Origin: G958295645 sp965242735
GTDB taxonomy: Bacteria > Gemmatimonadota > Gemmatimonadetes > Longimicrobiales > Gaopeijiaceae
NCBI GenBank assembly: GCA_965242735.1
Contig: OZ251497.1
Location: 744,001-808,000, forward strand
Direction: 5' to 3'
Length of the DNA stretch: 64,000 nt
The first letter of the stretch is position 1. Every line of letters starts with the position of its first letter. The notes under the pieces were generated by a model that was not told the origin of the DNA, did not search any database, and saw only the letters and a program-made list of their open reading frames with translations. Position numbers and translations under genes: made by a program. Below are positions 35,937 to 44,566 of the stretch, piece by piece.

Positions 35937-36704
35937 CTAGCTCGCAGTGGAATGCACGGCGAAGGCGACGCCTTGGGGGTCCAGGCACTGCGCGACGAAA
36001 TCGCCTCCCGGCACTTCCATGGGGCCGTTCAGGACCTTGCCGCCCAGCTCCTTGACCTTCTCGGCGGCCGCGGCGGCGTCCGGCACCCGGACGTAGAAGA
36101 GCCAGCCCACCGGCATTTCCTCCGGGCCGTCGTACAGGCCGCCCAGCGAATGCGCGCCGCGCCCGAACATCTGGTACTTGCCCCCCTCGCCCATGTCCAT
36201 CTCCCCGGCCGCTTCCCAGCCGAACAGGTCGGAGTAGAAGGACCAGGCGGCGCTCCAGCCTCGGGTGGCCAACTCGTGCCAGGAGAATTCGCCCACCTCC
36301 GCGAAGCCGTCGTGGCCCGGCGTCTCGGTCTCGGGCTGCAGCAGCGCCAGCACGCCGCCCGTCGGGTCGGCCAGAATGGCGATGCGCCCCACCTTGGCGA
36401 TGTCCATCGCCTTGAGGAGCTTGCCGCCCAGCCCCTCGGCCTTCGCGACGGTCGCGTCCACGTCCGGCGTGGACACGTACGCCAGCCAGCACGGCGGCGC
36501 GCCGTCGGCCGCCGCTTCCTCGGGCAGCGTCATGACGCCGCCGATGGGCTTCTCGCCGTTCATCCACATGACGTAGGGCATGTCGCCTTCCTCCCACGGA
36601 CACGTGGTCCATCCGGCGATCTCGGCGTAGAAGGCGGGGGCCGCTTCCGGGTCGGTGGTCATGAGTTCGTACCAGCAGAATCTTCCGTTCGGCGTCGTGG
36701 ACAT
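35937..36704 (-). CDS. VOC (glyoxalase/bleomycin resistance-like) protein, two domains
   Basis: The 255-residue protein has two similar VOC domains, one starting GRFCWYELMTTDPEAAPAFYAEIAGW and the other GEFSWHELATRGWSAAWSFYSDLFGW, each with the FYxxxFGW-type motif and ending in ADPTGGVLALLQP or LDPQGVAFAVHS. Members of this subgroup bind metals and small molecules or act as hydroxylases or dioxygenases; the substrate is not clear. Length is normal for the double-domain form. It is divergent from the SixA gene 143 bases away. Confidence 0.85.
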   Translation of the reverse strand: MSTTPNGRFCWYELMTTDPEAAPAFYAEIAGWTTCPWEEGDMPYVMWMNGEKPIGGVMTLPEEAAADGAPPCWLAYVSTPDVDATVAKAEGLGGKLLKAMDIAKVGRIAILADPTGGVLALLQPETETPGHDGFAEVGEFSWHELATRGWSAAWSFYSDLFGWEAAGEMDMGEGGKYQMFGRGAHSLGGLYDGPEEMPVGWLFYVRVPDAAAAAEKVKELGGKVLNGPMEVPGGDFVAQCLDPQGVAFAVHSTAS

Positions 36705-36847
36705 CTCTTCTGAATCTCCCTTGGCAGGGGTCTGACTTGATGGACGCGTCCTGCGCCCGCACGTCTCGGAAGATAAGCTTGGCGCGAGGCCCGCGCTCCT
36801 TGCCGCCGGGCCGCCGACCCTTTCGAGACCGCCGGAGACGCTCCCCC

Positions 36848-37378
36848 GTGAAGACGCTGCTGATCGCCCGCCATGCCAAGTCCGACTGGACCGACTCCAG
36901 CTTGGACGATCACGATCGCCCCCTCAACGCGCGCGGCCGCCGCGACGCGCCCAAGGTGGCCCGCGCGGTCGCCGCCGCCGGGTGCGTGCCGGAGCGCGTG
37001 TACTCCAGCACGTCCGCCCGCACGCGGGAGACGTGGGCGCTCATGCGCGCGGAGCTTGTCCGGCTCGGCGCGCTGGATCCGGCGCCCCTGGAAGAATGGC
37101 GGCGCGACTTCTATCTGGCGTCCGCCGGCCACGTGCTGGACGTCGTGCGGGCCGCTCCTGCCGGGGCCGGCGCGATCATGGCGCTCTGGCACAATCCCGG
37201 CGTCCACGAGCTCTCCGCGCGGCTGTCCGTGCACGGCGATCCGGCGCTGCTGGAGCGCGTGGGGCGCCACATGCCGACCGGCGCCGTCGCGGTCGTCGAG
37301 CTGGACGGACCGCGGTGGGATGCGGCGGCGGCCGGGGGAAGGCTGGCGCGCCTGATCCTGCCGCGAGAGCTGGGGTAG
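36848..37378 (+). CDS. SixA-like histidine phosphatase
   Basis: The 176-residue protein starts with GTG and carries RHG-like motif ARHAKSDW at residues 7-14 followed by DHDRPLNARGRRDAPK, then YSSTSARTRETW (second Arg), and ALWHNPGVHELS (second His). This is the SixA/phosphohistidine phosphatase branch of the histidine phosphatase superfamily, which removes phosphate from protein histidines. All four expected catalytic residues (RH-R-H) can be seen. The substrate protein is unknown. Confidence 0.85.
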   Translation: MKTLLIARHAKSDWTDSSLDDHDRPLNARGRRDAPKVARAVAAAGCVPERVYSSTSARTRETWALMRAELVRLGALDPAPLEEWRRDFYLASAGHVLDVVRAAPAGAGAIMALWHNPGVHELSARLSVHGDPALLERVGRHMPTGAVAVVELDGPRWDAAAAGGRLARLILPRELG

Positions 37379-37447
37379 GCGTCGAAGGCCGCGTCGCGGG
37401 GACGGGCGGCCGGCCGTGCATGCGGCGCGGGCCAGGCCGTCGAGCCG

Positions 37448-37494
37448 AAAAAAAAGGCGGGGCGCCCCCCGGACCGCAGGAGACGCCCCGCCGG
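37448..37494 (-). terminator. Intrinsic terminator of the gene at 37549-38052
   Basis: On the minus strand, GGCGGGGCG pairs with CGCCCCGCC across a 19-base loop, followed directly by eight T (A8 at 37448-37455 on the plus strand). It lies 55 bases after the stop of the helical-repeat gene and fits a rho-independent terminator. Confidence 0.8.
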
Positions 37495-37548
37495 CGGGCG
37501 GCCGGACGGGCCTCGCAAGGCCGCGCCCGTCGCCCTCCCCCCGGCTTC

Positions 37549-38052
37549 CTACTGGATGCCGGCCACCTCCCACCTAGCGCTCAGCAATGCCCTCTCGTCG
37601 TTCTCGAGCAAGGGCGAGCGCGCGAGCAGCCGGGCCCGCCCAAGCAAGTTGGCCGCACGGACCGCATCGCGGTTGCTCCGCGCCACCCACGCCGCGTCGA
37701 CAAAGGCGTTGGCCGCCGTGATCACGTCGCCGCGCTCGAGCGCGCGTTCCCCCGCGCCCTCGAAGTCGCTGACCGCCTTCCGCTCGTGTCCTTCGTAGAA
37801 CGCCAGACGCCCGGCGCGGAGCAGGTCCTGAACCGCGCGCGGGTCGCCGGCGGGCCGCAGAGCGGCCGCGCGACGGAACATCGACGCGGCCCGGTTCCAG
37901 CTGTCCGCGTCCTTCAAGTGCGCGAACGCCTTGGCCTCGATCTTCTCGATCTCGTCCAGCTTCGCCTCGCGGTCCTGCGCCGCCACGGGGGCGGCGACCG
38001 TCAGCGCCAGCACGGCCAGCCCGGCGCGAATCCATCCGGTGGTGCTCTTCAT
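37549..38052 (-). CDS. Exported TPR-like hypothetical protein
   Basis: The 167-residue protein has a signal peptide (MKSTTGWIRAGLAVLALTVAAPVAAQ) and then only alpha-helical, TPR-like sequence (HLKDADSWNRAASMFRRAAALRP, EGHERKAVSDFEGAGERALERG). It may bind other proteins outside the cytoplasmic membrane. Function is unknown. A strong terminator follows. Confidence 0.7.
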   Translation of the reverse strand: MKSTTGWIRAGLAVLALTVAAPVAAQDREAKLDEIEKIEAKAFAHLKDADSWNRAASMFRRAAALRPAGDPRAVQDLLRAGRLAFYEGHERKAVSDFEGAGERALERGDVITAANAFVDAAWVARSNRDAVRAANLLGRARLLARSPLLENDERALLSARWEVAGIQ

Positions 38053-38219
38053 CGTAGGTTTTCTCCTCGATGTATGGTGATTCTCCCGGGCGCCTCTTTG
38101 TGGGCCTTGCGTGCCCGAGAGTTCGCGGGTTGCCAGGGGCCGGCAGCGGCCGGCTTGCTCCCGCTACAGTGCCTTACGCACGGGCGGTCCAAAAAGTTTC
38201 CTGGAGCGGCGAAGCGGCT

Positions 38220-39944
38220 TCAGCGAGACCGAGGCCGCGCCGCGCCGCCGCTCTCCGGCTCCGCCAGCCGGGGCGGGATCCGAGCCTGCGTCGCCTGCTC
38301 CAGATCGAAGGCGTAGGAAAGAAGCTCGGCGTCGGACCACAGGTCGCCGACGAAGGCCAGGACGAAGGGCGTGCCGTCGTCGTAGTAGGCGAACGGGACG
38401 ACGACGGTGGGGAGGCCGATGTCGTTGACGATGTTGCTGGGCAGCTCGGCGTGATTGTTGGGGCGATGGTCCGGGCGGCCGGGGTCTTCGACCAGGGGCC
38501 GAATGGGTTCGCCGGCCTGGGGGAAGAAGAGGCCGTCGAGCTCGGCTGCTTCGAGAACGGAACGAAACAGTGCCCGCATGTCGCGGCGCCAAGCCTGGAA
38601 GGCGTCTCCAGCTTCGGTGGCGGAGGGCGCCGCGGGCGGGGGCCGGTCGCGCCCGCCTCGGAATTCGCGGCCTGCCAGCGATTCCCATTCCTCGACGCTC
38701 CGAAAGGCCGCCCCCTCGCCCAGGCCTTGCAGGTAGACGGCCAGGTCGTGGCTTGCGCCCGACGGCACGCGCGGGCGCCGTCCGTACATGGCGACCCATT
38801 CCGTGCCCTCGAAGGGGTCCTCGACGGTCTCGGCGCCCAACGTCCGGAGGGTGCGCACGGCCTCTCGGTAGAGGCGTTCGGTCTCGGGCGCGAGCGGGAG
38901 GAAGGAATCGCGCCAGCCTGGGCCCACGAGGCCGAAGCGCTTGTAGCCGAGCGCGCCGCGCCGAAGAACGGAGGCGAAGCCGTCGGCGGGAAGGCGTCCG
39001 GCGGCGGCGTAGGTGGCCATGTCCTCCGGGGTCGGGCCGGCGATGGCGTCGAGCACGACGGCGGCGTCGTGCACCGTGCGCGCCAGCGGCCCCACGACGT
39101 CGCGGTAGGTGGCGTCCATGGGGAAGACGCCTTCGAGCGGGACGAGGCCGAAGGTGGGCTTGACGCCGACGAGCGCCTGGGCGGCCGCCGGGTTCTGGAT
39201 GGAGCCGCCGGTCTCCGTTCCCAGGCCCACGACCGCGAAGCTGGCGTTGACGGCCGTGGCGGTGCCCCCGCTGGAGCCCCCCGGCACGCGGTCGCGCGCG
39301 TAGGGATTCAAGGTCTCGCCCGCGACGGTGCTGCGCGTGCGCGTGCCGTGCGCCGCGAAGTCGGGGAGGTTGGTCTTGCCCAGGACGACGGCGCCCGCCG
39401 CGCGGAGGCGCTCCACGGCGGCCGCGTCGTCTCCCGGCGTCATGTCCACGCCCCCCGTCGCCGCGCTGAATCCCTCGAAGCCCGCCGTCGTGACCAAGCC
39501 CGCGTAGTCCATGTTGTCCTTGATCACGATCGGCACGCCGTGCAGCGGCCCTCGCGGTCCGGAAGCCGCAAGCTCCTCGTCGAGCCGCCTCGCCTCGGCC
39601 CGCGCGTCCGGGTTCATGGAGACGAAGGCGTTGTACTCCGGCTCGTAGCGGGCGATTCGACGGAGGAACGCGTCGACGAGCTCGGCGGCCGTGTAGCGTC
39701 CGGCCCGGTAGTCCGCCTGGACCTGGGCGACGGTGAGCTCCACGACGTCGATTTCGAGGCGCGGGGGCTCTTGGAGCTCCACGACGTCGACTTGGCGGCG
39801 CGGCGGTTCTTGGAGCTCCACGACGTCAACTTGGCGGCGCGGGGGCTCTTGGAGCTCCACGACGTCAACTTGGCGGCGCGGGGGCTCTTGCGTCGCGAGC
39901 GTCCCGGCCGCGACGAGCCATGCGCCAAGCGTCCCAATTGCCAT
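38220..39944 (-). CDS. Amidase signature enzyme, exported
   Basis: The 574-residue protein has the amidase signature core: HGVPIVIKDNM (Lys of the Ser-Ser-Lys triad), GGSSGGTA and GLGTETGGSIQNPA (the two Ser). It begins with a short hydrophobic segment (GTLGAWLVAAGTLATQ) that can serve as a signal peptide; a GGGAGGA box precedes the ATG. The segment between residues about 20 and 65 is a 13-residue repeat (QEPPRRQVDVVEL) almost four times over. These enzymes hydrolyse amide bonds of small amides, peptides or acyl groups; specificity cannot be read. Confidence 0.85.
   Translation of the reverse strand: MAIGTLGAWLVAAGTLATQEPPRRQVDVVELQEPPRRQVDVVELQEPPRRQVDVVELQEPPRLEIDVVELTVAQVQADYRAGRYTAAELVDAFLRRIARYEPEYNAFVSMNPDARAEARRLDEELAASGPRGPLHGVPIVIKDNMDYAGLVTTAGFEGFSAATGGVDMTPGDDAAAVERLRAAGAVVLGKTNLPDFAAHGTRTRSTVAGETLNPYARDRVPGGSSGGTATAVNASFAVVGLGTETGGSIQNPAAAQALVGVKPTFGLVPLEGVFPMDATYRDVVGPLARTVHDAAVVLDAIAGPTPEDMATYAAAGRLPADGFASVLRRGALGYKRFGLVGPGWRDSFLPLAPETERLYREAVRTLRTLGAETVEDPFEGTEWVAMYGRRPRVPSGASHDLAVYLQGLGEGAAFRSVEEWESLAGREFRGGRDRPPPAAPSATEAGDAFQAWRRDMRALFRSVLEAAELDGLFFPQAGEPIRPLVEDPGRPDHRPNNHAELPSNIVNDIGLPTVVVPFAYYDDGTPFVLAFVGDLWSDAELLSYAFDLEQATQARIPPRLAEPESGGAARPRSR
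39741..39890. repeat. 39-bp tandem repeat inside the amidase gene
   Basis: Four nearly identical units (39741, 39780, 39819 and 39858; the last partial) begin CACGACGTC and code for QEPPRRQVDVVEL. The frame is preserved. The unit is in the linker between signal peptide and catalytic domain. Confidence 0.9.
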
Positions 39945-40017
39945 TCGTCCTCCCTTCCGCGTGCGGCGGCGCCCGCCCGCCTTTGGTTTCGGGCGCTCGG
40001 CCCGTCGCCTTATCCTA

Positions 40018-40938
40018 ATGTCCATGGCCGCAAGTTCGAACAGCCCGCCCGCCGAAGCGGCACCTGCCGCCGGCGAGTTCGGCTTCCTGGAGCTCGAGAC
40101 CGTCGGACCGACGATCTTCCGGGGACGGAACCGCGACATCGGCGCCGGGCGCATCTACGGGGGCCAAGTGCTGGCCCAGGCGCTGGCGGCGGCGCGCCGG
40201 ACGATTCCCGAGCCCGACCGCGACGCGCATTCGCTGCACGGCTACTTCATCCTGGAAGGGGACCTGGACGTTCCGGTCGTCTATTTCGTCGACCGATTGC
40301 GCGACGGCCGGAGCTTCGCCACGCGCACCGTCACCGCGGTGCAGCACGGCAGGGCCATCTTCACGGTCTCGGCCTCGTTCCACAAGACGGAGGAAGGGCT
40401 GGCCCACCAAGCCGAGATGCCCAGCGTGCCGCCTCCGGAGGACCTGAAGCCCGACCTCGACTGGGTGCGCCAGCACGCTCATCTGATTCCGCAGGACCGC
40501 CGCCGGCTGCTGACGCAGGATCGTCCCGTGGACTATCGGGCGGTGGAGCCGTACGACATCTTTGATCCGAAGCCGCGCCCGCCCGTGCGGCACATCTGGC
40601 TCAAGACGGTTCGGCCCTTGGGCGGGGACGCGGTTCAGCACCAGGCGATGCTCGCCTACGCCTCGGACTACGGCATCCTCGCCACGGCGTTGCAACCGCA
40701 CGGACGCACCTTCCACGATCCCGAATTGATGGCCGCTTCGCTCGATCACTGCATGTGGTTCCACCGGCCGTTTCGCGTGGACGAATGGCTGCTGTTCGCG
40801 ATCGAGAGTCCCGTGGCGAGCGGCGCGCGCGGCTTTGCGCGCGGTTCCTTCTTCTCGAGGGACGGCACGCTGGTGGCTTCGGCGGCCCAGGAGGGGCTGC
40901 TCCGGCCCGTCGCGTCCCCGTCGGCTCCGCAATCGTGA
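40018..40938 (+). CDS. tesB: Acyl-CoA thioesterase II
   Basis: The 306-residue protein is a double hot-dog thioesterase: GRIYGGQVLAQALAAARRTI, HSLHGYFILEGDLDVPVVYFVDRLRDGRSFATRTV and GRTFHDPELMAASLDHCMWFHRPFRVDEWLL are family motifs, the last with the catalytic Asp. It cleaves fatty acyl-CoA to free acid and CoA. Two in-frame ATGs occur at the start (40018 and 40024). It is divergent from the amidase gene. Confidence 0.95.
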   Translation: MSMAASSNSPPAEAAPAAGEFGFLELETVGPTIFRGRNRDIGAGRIYGGQVLAQALAAARRTIPEPDRDAHSLHGYFILEGDLDVPVVYFVDRLRDGRSFATRTVTAVQHGRAIFTVSASFHKTEEGLAHQAEMPSVPPPEDLKPDLDWVRQHAHLIPQDRRRLLTQDRPVDYRAVEPYDIFDPKPRPPVRHIWLKTVRPLGGDAVQHQAMLAYASDYGILATALQPHGRTFHDPELMAASLDHCMWFHRPFRVDEWLLFAIESPVASGARGFARGSFFSRDGTLVASAAQEGLLRPVASPSAPQS

Positions 40939-41032
40939 AGAGCGGCTGCGGGGCGGCGGAGCTGTGCGATGCCCTTCAGGGCGGGGCGGCCGTCTCGCTT
41001 GTTCGTCGCGCGCGGCTTCACCGTCCCCGATC

Positions 41033-41563
41033 GTGAAGGACCGCTTCGATTCGGCGGCGACGTTCGCCGACTACCTCGCCGGCGTTCGCGAGAACGCGGC
41101 CCTCTGGCACGGCATCCACGAGCGCGCCCGCGTTCCCGGCGACTTGGTCGAGGCGGTGCGGGGCGTTGAAGGGGTCTGGCGGCTGCTGGCGCTCAGCGAG
41201 GACTGGTGCGGCGACGCGTGCAACATTCTGCCCGTCGTGGCTCGCTTGGCGGAAACGGCGCCGCGCACGGAGTTTCGCGTCCTGTCGCGAGACGCCAACC
41301 TCGACCTGATGGACGCCCATCTGACCAACGGCCGGAGCCGGTCCATACCGGTCGTGATTCTCTTGGACGAGCGCTTCGAGGAAGCTGGTTGGTGGGGCCC
41401 GCGCCCCGCCGCCCTCCAGAAGTGGGTGATGGACGAGGGCCGCAAGCTCGAGCAGGACGTCCTCTACGCCAAGACGCGCGCCTTCTACGCCAAGGACAAG
41501 GGGCGGTCCATCGTCCGCGAGATTCTCGCCATGATGCAGGAAGCGTCCGCGCGCGGTTCGTAG
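41033..41563 (+). CDS. Thioredoxin-like protein
   Basis: The 176-residue protein has a thioredoxin fold pattern: LALSEDWCGDACNILPVVARLAE has the WCGxxC-like active site with one residue more between the two Cys, and SIPVVILLD gives the cis-Pro strand. It starts with GTG. It is probably a disulfide-handling or electron-transfer protein in the cytoplasm, since no signal peptide is seen. It follows tesB by 94 bases. Confidence 0.75.
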   Translation: MKDRFDSAATFADYLAGVRENAALWHGIHERARVPGDLVEAVRGVEGVWRLLALSEDWCGDACNILPVVARLAETAPRTEFRVLSRDANLDLMDAHLTNGRSRSIPVVILLDERFEEAGWWGPRPAALQKWVMDEGRKLEQDVLYAKTRAFYAKDKGRSIVREILAMMQEASARGS

Positions 41564-41618
41564 AGCCCGCGACGGTCCTGCCGGTCCCTTATCGCAACCC
41601 ATCATCCCCACGACCGCC

Positions 41619-43064
41619 ATGCAAGCCACCACGCCCGCGAAGGCCCTCCGTCCCGTTCGCCCTCGATCGCCGGCGCTCTCGGTGCTCGCCGTCCTGGCCT
41701 TGGGTCTGCTCGCGCCCTCGTCCGCTTCGGCGGTTGCCGTCCTTCCGGCCCTCGCTCCTGCGGCCCAGGCGCGGGAATACCGCCCCGAGCACCCTTTCGG
41801 GACGTTGCGCGAGCAGGCGCGCACGCAGCAGGCGTGGCTGGAGGAACGCCTCGACCGGAACCTGCCCATGCTCATGCGCAAGCACGGCGTCGAGATGTGG
41901 GTCGTGGCCATGCGGGAATACAACGAGGACCCGGTGTTTCGGGCGTTGGTTTCGCCGACCACCTTCGCGGCTCGCCGGCGCACCATCTACATGTTCCACG
42001 ACCGGGGGCCGGATCAGGGCGTGGAACGCCTGGCGTTGGGGGGCACGTCGCAGGGCGGCGCCTACGAGGCCGTGCGAGCGACGGTCGAGGCGCCGGACGG
42101 ACGCGCCGCCGAGCTGTGGGGCCGGGACCAGTGGGACCTGTTCGCGCGCATGGTGCGGGAGCGCGATCCGCGCACCATCGCCGTCAACATCTCCCACGAC
42201 CACAACTTCGCCGACGGGCTGGCGGCGGGAGAATGGGAGCAGATGCGCGAGGCGCTGGGGCCGGAGCTGGAGGGCCGCGTCGTGCGCCGGCCGCTGCTGG
42301 CCGTCGAGTACTTGGCGATGCGCGTGCCGAGCATGGCGCCGGCGTACCGAAGGATCCAGGCCGTCGTGCACGACATCATCGCCACAGCCTTCTCGGGCGT
42401 GGTGATCGAGCCCGGGCGGACGACGACCGCCGACGTGGTGTGGTGGATGCGCCAGCGCGTGCACGACCTGGGCCTGGGGACGTGGTTCCAGCCTTCGGTG
42501 TCGGTGCAGCGGCGGGGCGTGTCCATGGCCGATTCGGTCGCTCCGGTCGTCCGGCGGGGCGACGTGCTGCACTGCGACTTCGGCTTGGTCGCGCTGGGCC
42601 TCGCCACCGACACGCAGCACATGGCGTACGTGCTGCGCGAAGGCGAGACGAACGCGCCCGAAGGACTGCGCCGCGCGCTGGCCAACTCGAATCGCTTGCA
42701 GGACATCCTCATGGAGGAGATCGTCGTCGGCCGCACCGGCAACGAAATCCTTGCCGTCGTCTTGGATCGGATGCGCGGCGAGGGCCTCGACGGCACCATG
42801 TACACGCACCCGATCGGCGACCACGGCCACGGCGCGGGTCCGCTGATCGGCCTGTGGGACTACCAGACCGGCGTGCCCGGCCGCGGCGATCCGCCCGTCG
42901 TCGCCGGCATGTGGTTCTCGACCGAGCTCCAAGTCACCACGCCCGTTCCCGAGTGGGACGGACAGCGCGTCCGCATGGCGCAGGAGGAGGAAGCCGAGGT
43001 GACCGAGAGCGGCGAAGTGCGCTGGATGCTGCGGCGTCAGACCGAGCTGCACTTGATCCGGTGA
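41619..43064 (+). CDS. Exported M24 family (Xaa-Pro type) metallopeptidase
   Basis: The 481-residue protein has a signal peptide (ALSVLAVLALGLLAPSSASA). The C-terminal pita-bread domain carries the M24 metal ligands: DVLHCDFGLVALG and DTQHMAYVLR (two Asp), GHGAGPLIGLWD (His), a Glu in MWFSTELQV, and a final Glu (AEVTESGEVRW). M24 members are aminopeptidases or prolidases, though some have lost activity. It follows the thioredoxin-like gene by 55 bases. Confidence 0.9.
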   Translation: MQATTPAKALRPVRPRSPALSVLAVLALGLLAPSSASAVAVLPALAPAAQAREYRPEHPFGTLREQARTQQAWLEERLDRNLPMLMRKHGVEMWVVAMREYNEDPVFRALVSPTTFAARRRTIYMFHDRGPDQGVERLALGGTSQGGAYEAVRATVEAPDGRAAELWGRDQWDLFARMVRERDPRTIAVNISHDHNFADGLAAGEWEQMREALGPELEGRVVRRPLLAVEYLAMRVPSMAPAYRRIQAVVHDIIATAFSGVVIEPGRTTTADVVWWMRQRVHDLGLGTWFQPSVSVQRRGVSMADSVAPVVRRGDVLHCDFGLVALGLATDTQHMAYVLREGETNAPEGLRRALANSNRLQDILMEEIVVGRTGNEILAVVLDRMRGEGLDGTMYTHPIGDHGHGAGPLIGLWDYQTGVPGRGDPPVVAGMWFSTELQVTTPVPEWDGQRVRMAQEEEAEVTESGEVRWMLRRQTELHLIR

Positions 43065-43069
43065 CGCGC

Positions 43070-43210
43070 CCGCCGGCCTTGCCGCCTCTTTCGCCGATCC
43101 GCTTGTCCGCGCGCCGTTCGCCGATCTTGCCGCCCCGTTCGCCGATCTTGCCGCCCCGTCCGTCGGCCTTGCCGCCTCGTCCGCCGGCCTGCTTGTCCCC
43201 GCGCCGCTCG
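43070..43210. repeat. Imperfect 21-bp tandem repeat before thiolase
   Basis: CCGATCTTGCCGCCCCGTTCG is repeated with changes through the spacer between the M24 peptidase and the thiolase start. It is non-coding and its role is not evident. Confidence 0.7.
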
Positions 43211-43212
43211 AC

Positions 43213-44481
43213 GTGAAGGCCGCCGTCGTCGCGGGTTGCCGCACGCCCTTCCTCCGGTCGCAGACCTCGTTTGCCCGCATGTCCGCGATCGATCTCGGAC
43301 GTTGCGCGGTGCGGGAGCTCGTGGCCCGCTCCGGCGTCCGGCCGTCCGACGTGGACCACGTGGTGTTCGGCACGGTCGTCCACGATCCTCGCGCGCCCAA
43401 CATGGCCCGCGAAGTCGGACTGGGCACGTTGCCGGCGACGACGCCCGCCACGACCGTGTCCCGGGCCTGCGCGTCCTCCAACCAGGCCATCTGCGACGGG
43501 GCCGGTCTCGTGGAACGGGGACATGCGGACTTCGTGGTCGCGGGGGGCGCCGAATGCCTGTCGCGCATCCCCGTGCTGGCGTCGGACGGACTGGCGCGCG
43601 CGCTGGTCGCGGCCTACCGCGGCAAGTCGGCTTGGGCGCGCCTGCGGCCGTTCGCGGCCCTTCGCCCCAGGGATCTCCTCCCCGTCGCTCCCGCCATCGC
43701 CGAATACAGCACGGGCGAGACGATGGGCGAAGCCGCCGAACGCATGGCGAAGCACAACGACATATCCAGGGAAGACCAGGACGCCTGGGCATTGAGGTCG
43801 CACCGCAAGGCTCGCGCGGCGGCCGAAGACGGCCGTCTCGCCCAGGAGATCGTCGCGGTCTACGTGCCGCCCGGCTACGAGGCGGCCACTCGGGACAACG
43901 GCGTTCGGGCCGACGCGTCCGCCGAAGCGCTCGCCGCTCTTCGGCCCGTGTTCGACCGCCGGTTCGGGTCCGTTACCGCCGGCAATTCTTCGCCCCTCAC
44001 CGACGGCGCGGCGGCCGTGCTGCTGGCCTCGCCCGAACGAGCGCGCGCCGACGGCCTTGAGCCGCTGGGCCACGTGCGCAGTTGGGCCTTCAGCGCGCTC
44101 GATCCGGCGGACCAGTTGCTGCAAGGCCCGGCCTACGCGGTGCCGGCGGCCTTGGACCGGGCCGGCATATCGATGTCCGACGTGGCCGCGATGGAGATGC
44201 ACGAGGCCTTTGCGGCCCAGGTCCTCTCCAACCTGCGGGCCCTGGACTCGGAGCGGTTCTGCCGAGACCAGTTGGGCCGCGGGCGCGTGGGCCACCCCGA
44301 TCTCGACTCGGTGAACGCGTCGGGCGGCTCGCTGGCCATCGGACATCCGTTCGGGGCGACGGGGGCGCGGCTGACCACGACGCTGCTCCACGAGCTGCGC
44401 AGGCGCGACGGCCAGTTCGGGCTGGTGACCGCATGCGCCGCGGGCGGCCTGGGCTTCGCCATGGTCCTGGAGCGCGCTTGA
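43213..44481 (+). CDS. Acetyl-CoA C-acyltransferase (thiolase)
   Basis: The 422-residue protein has thiolase landmarks: VSRACASSNQAI (nucleophilic Cys), EMHEAFAAQV (acid/base His region), NASGGSLAIGHPFGATGAR (His) and TACAAGGLGFAMV (second Cys). It acts in fatty acid degradation or short-chain acyl-CoA condensation. The start is GTG at 43213, which places it on the family N terminus KAAVVAGCRTPF. It is the last gene before the SGNH array. Confidence 0.93.
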   Translation: MKAAVVAGCRTPFLRSQTSFARMSAIDLGRCAVRELVARSGVRPSDVDHVVFGTVVHDPRAPNMAREVGLGTLPATTPATTVSRACASSNQAICDGAGLVERGHADFVVAGGAECLSRIPVLASDGLARALVAAYRGKSAWARLRPFAALRPRDLLPVAPAIAEYSTGETMGEAAERMAKHNDISREDQDAWALRSHRKARAAAEDGRLAQEIVAVYVPPGYEAATRDNGVRADASAEALAALRPVFDRRFGSVTAGNSSPLTDGAAAVLLASPERARADGLEPLGHVRSWAFSALDPADQLLQGPAYAVPAALDRAGISMSDVAAMEMHEAFAAQVLSNLRALDSERFCRDQLGRGRVGHPDLDSVNASGGSLAIGHPFGATGARLTTTLLHELRRRDGQFGLVTACAAGGLGFAMVLERA

Positions 44482-44566
44482 CTTGCCGGAGCGGCGAGAC
44501 GCTTGCGCTCCGCGCGACCGCCGGAGGAGTCGGGCGCGCCGCCAAAGCGCCGGGAAGAGGGGGCGG

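Noticed and set aside
37448..37494. A terminator for the plus-strand phosphatase gene
   Set aside because: The A8 run precedes the stem on the plus strand, so the T run follows the stem only on the minus strand.
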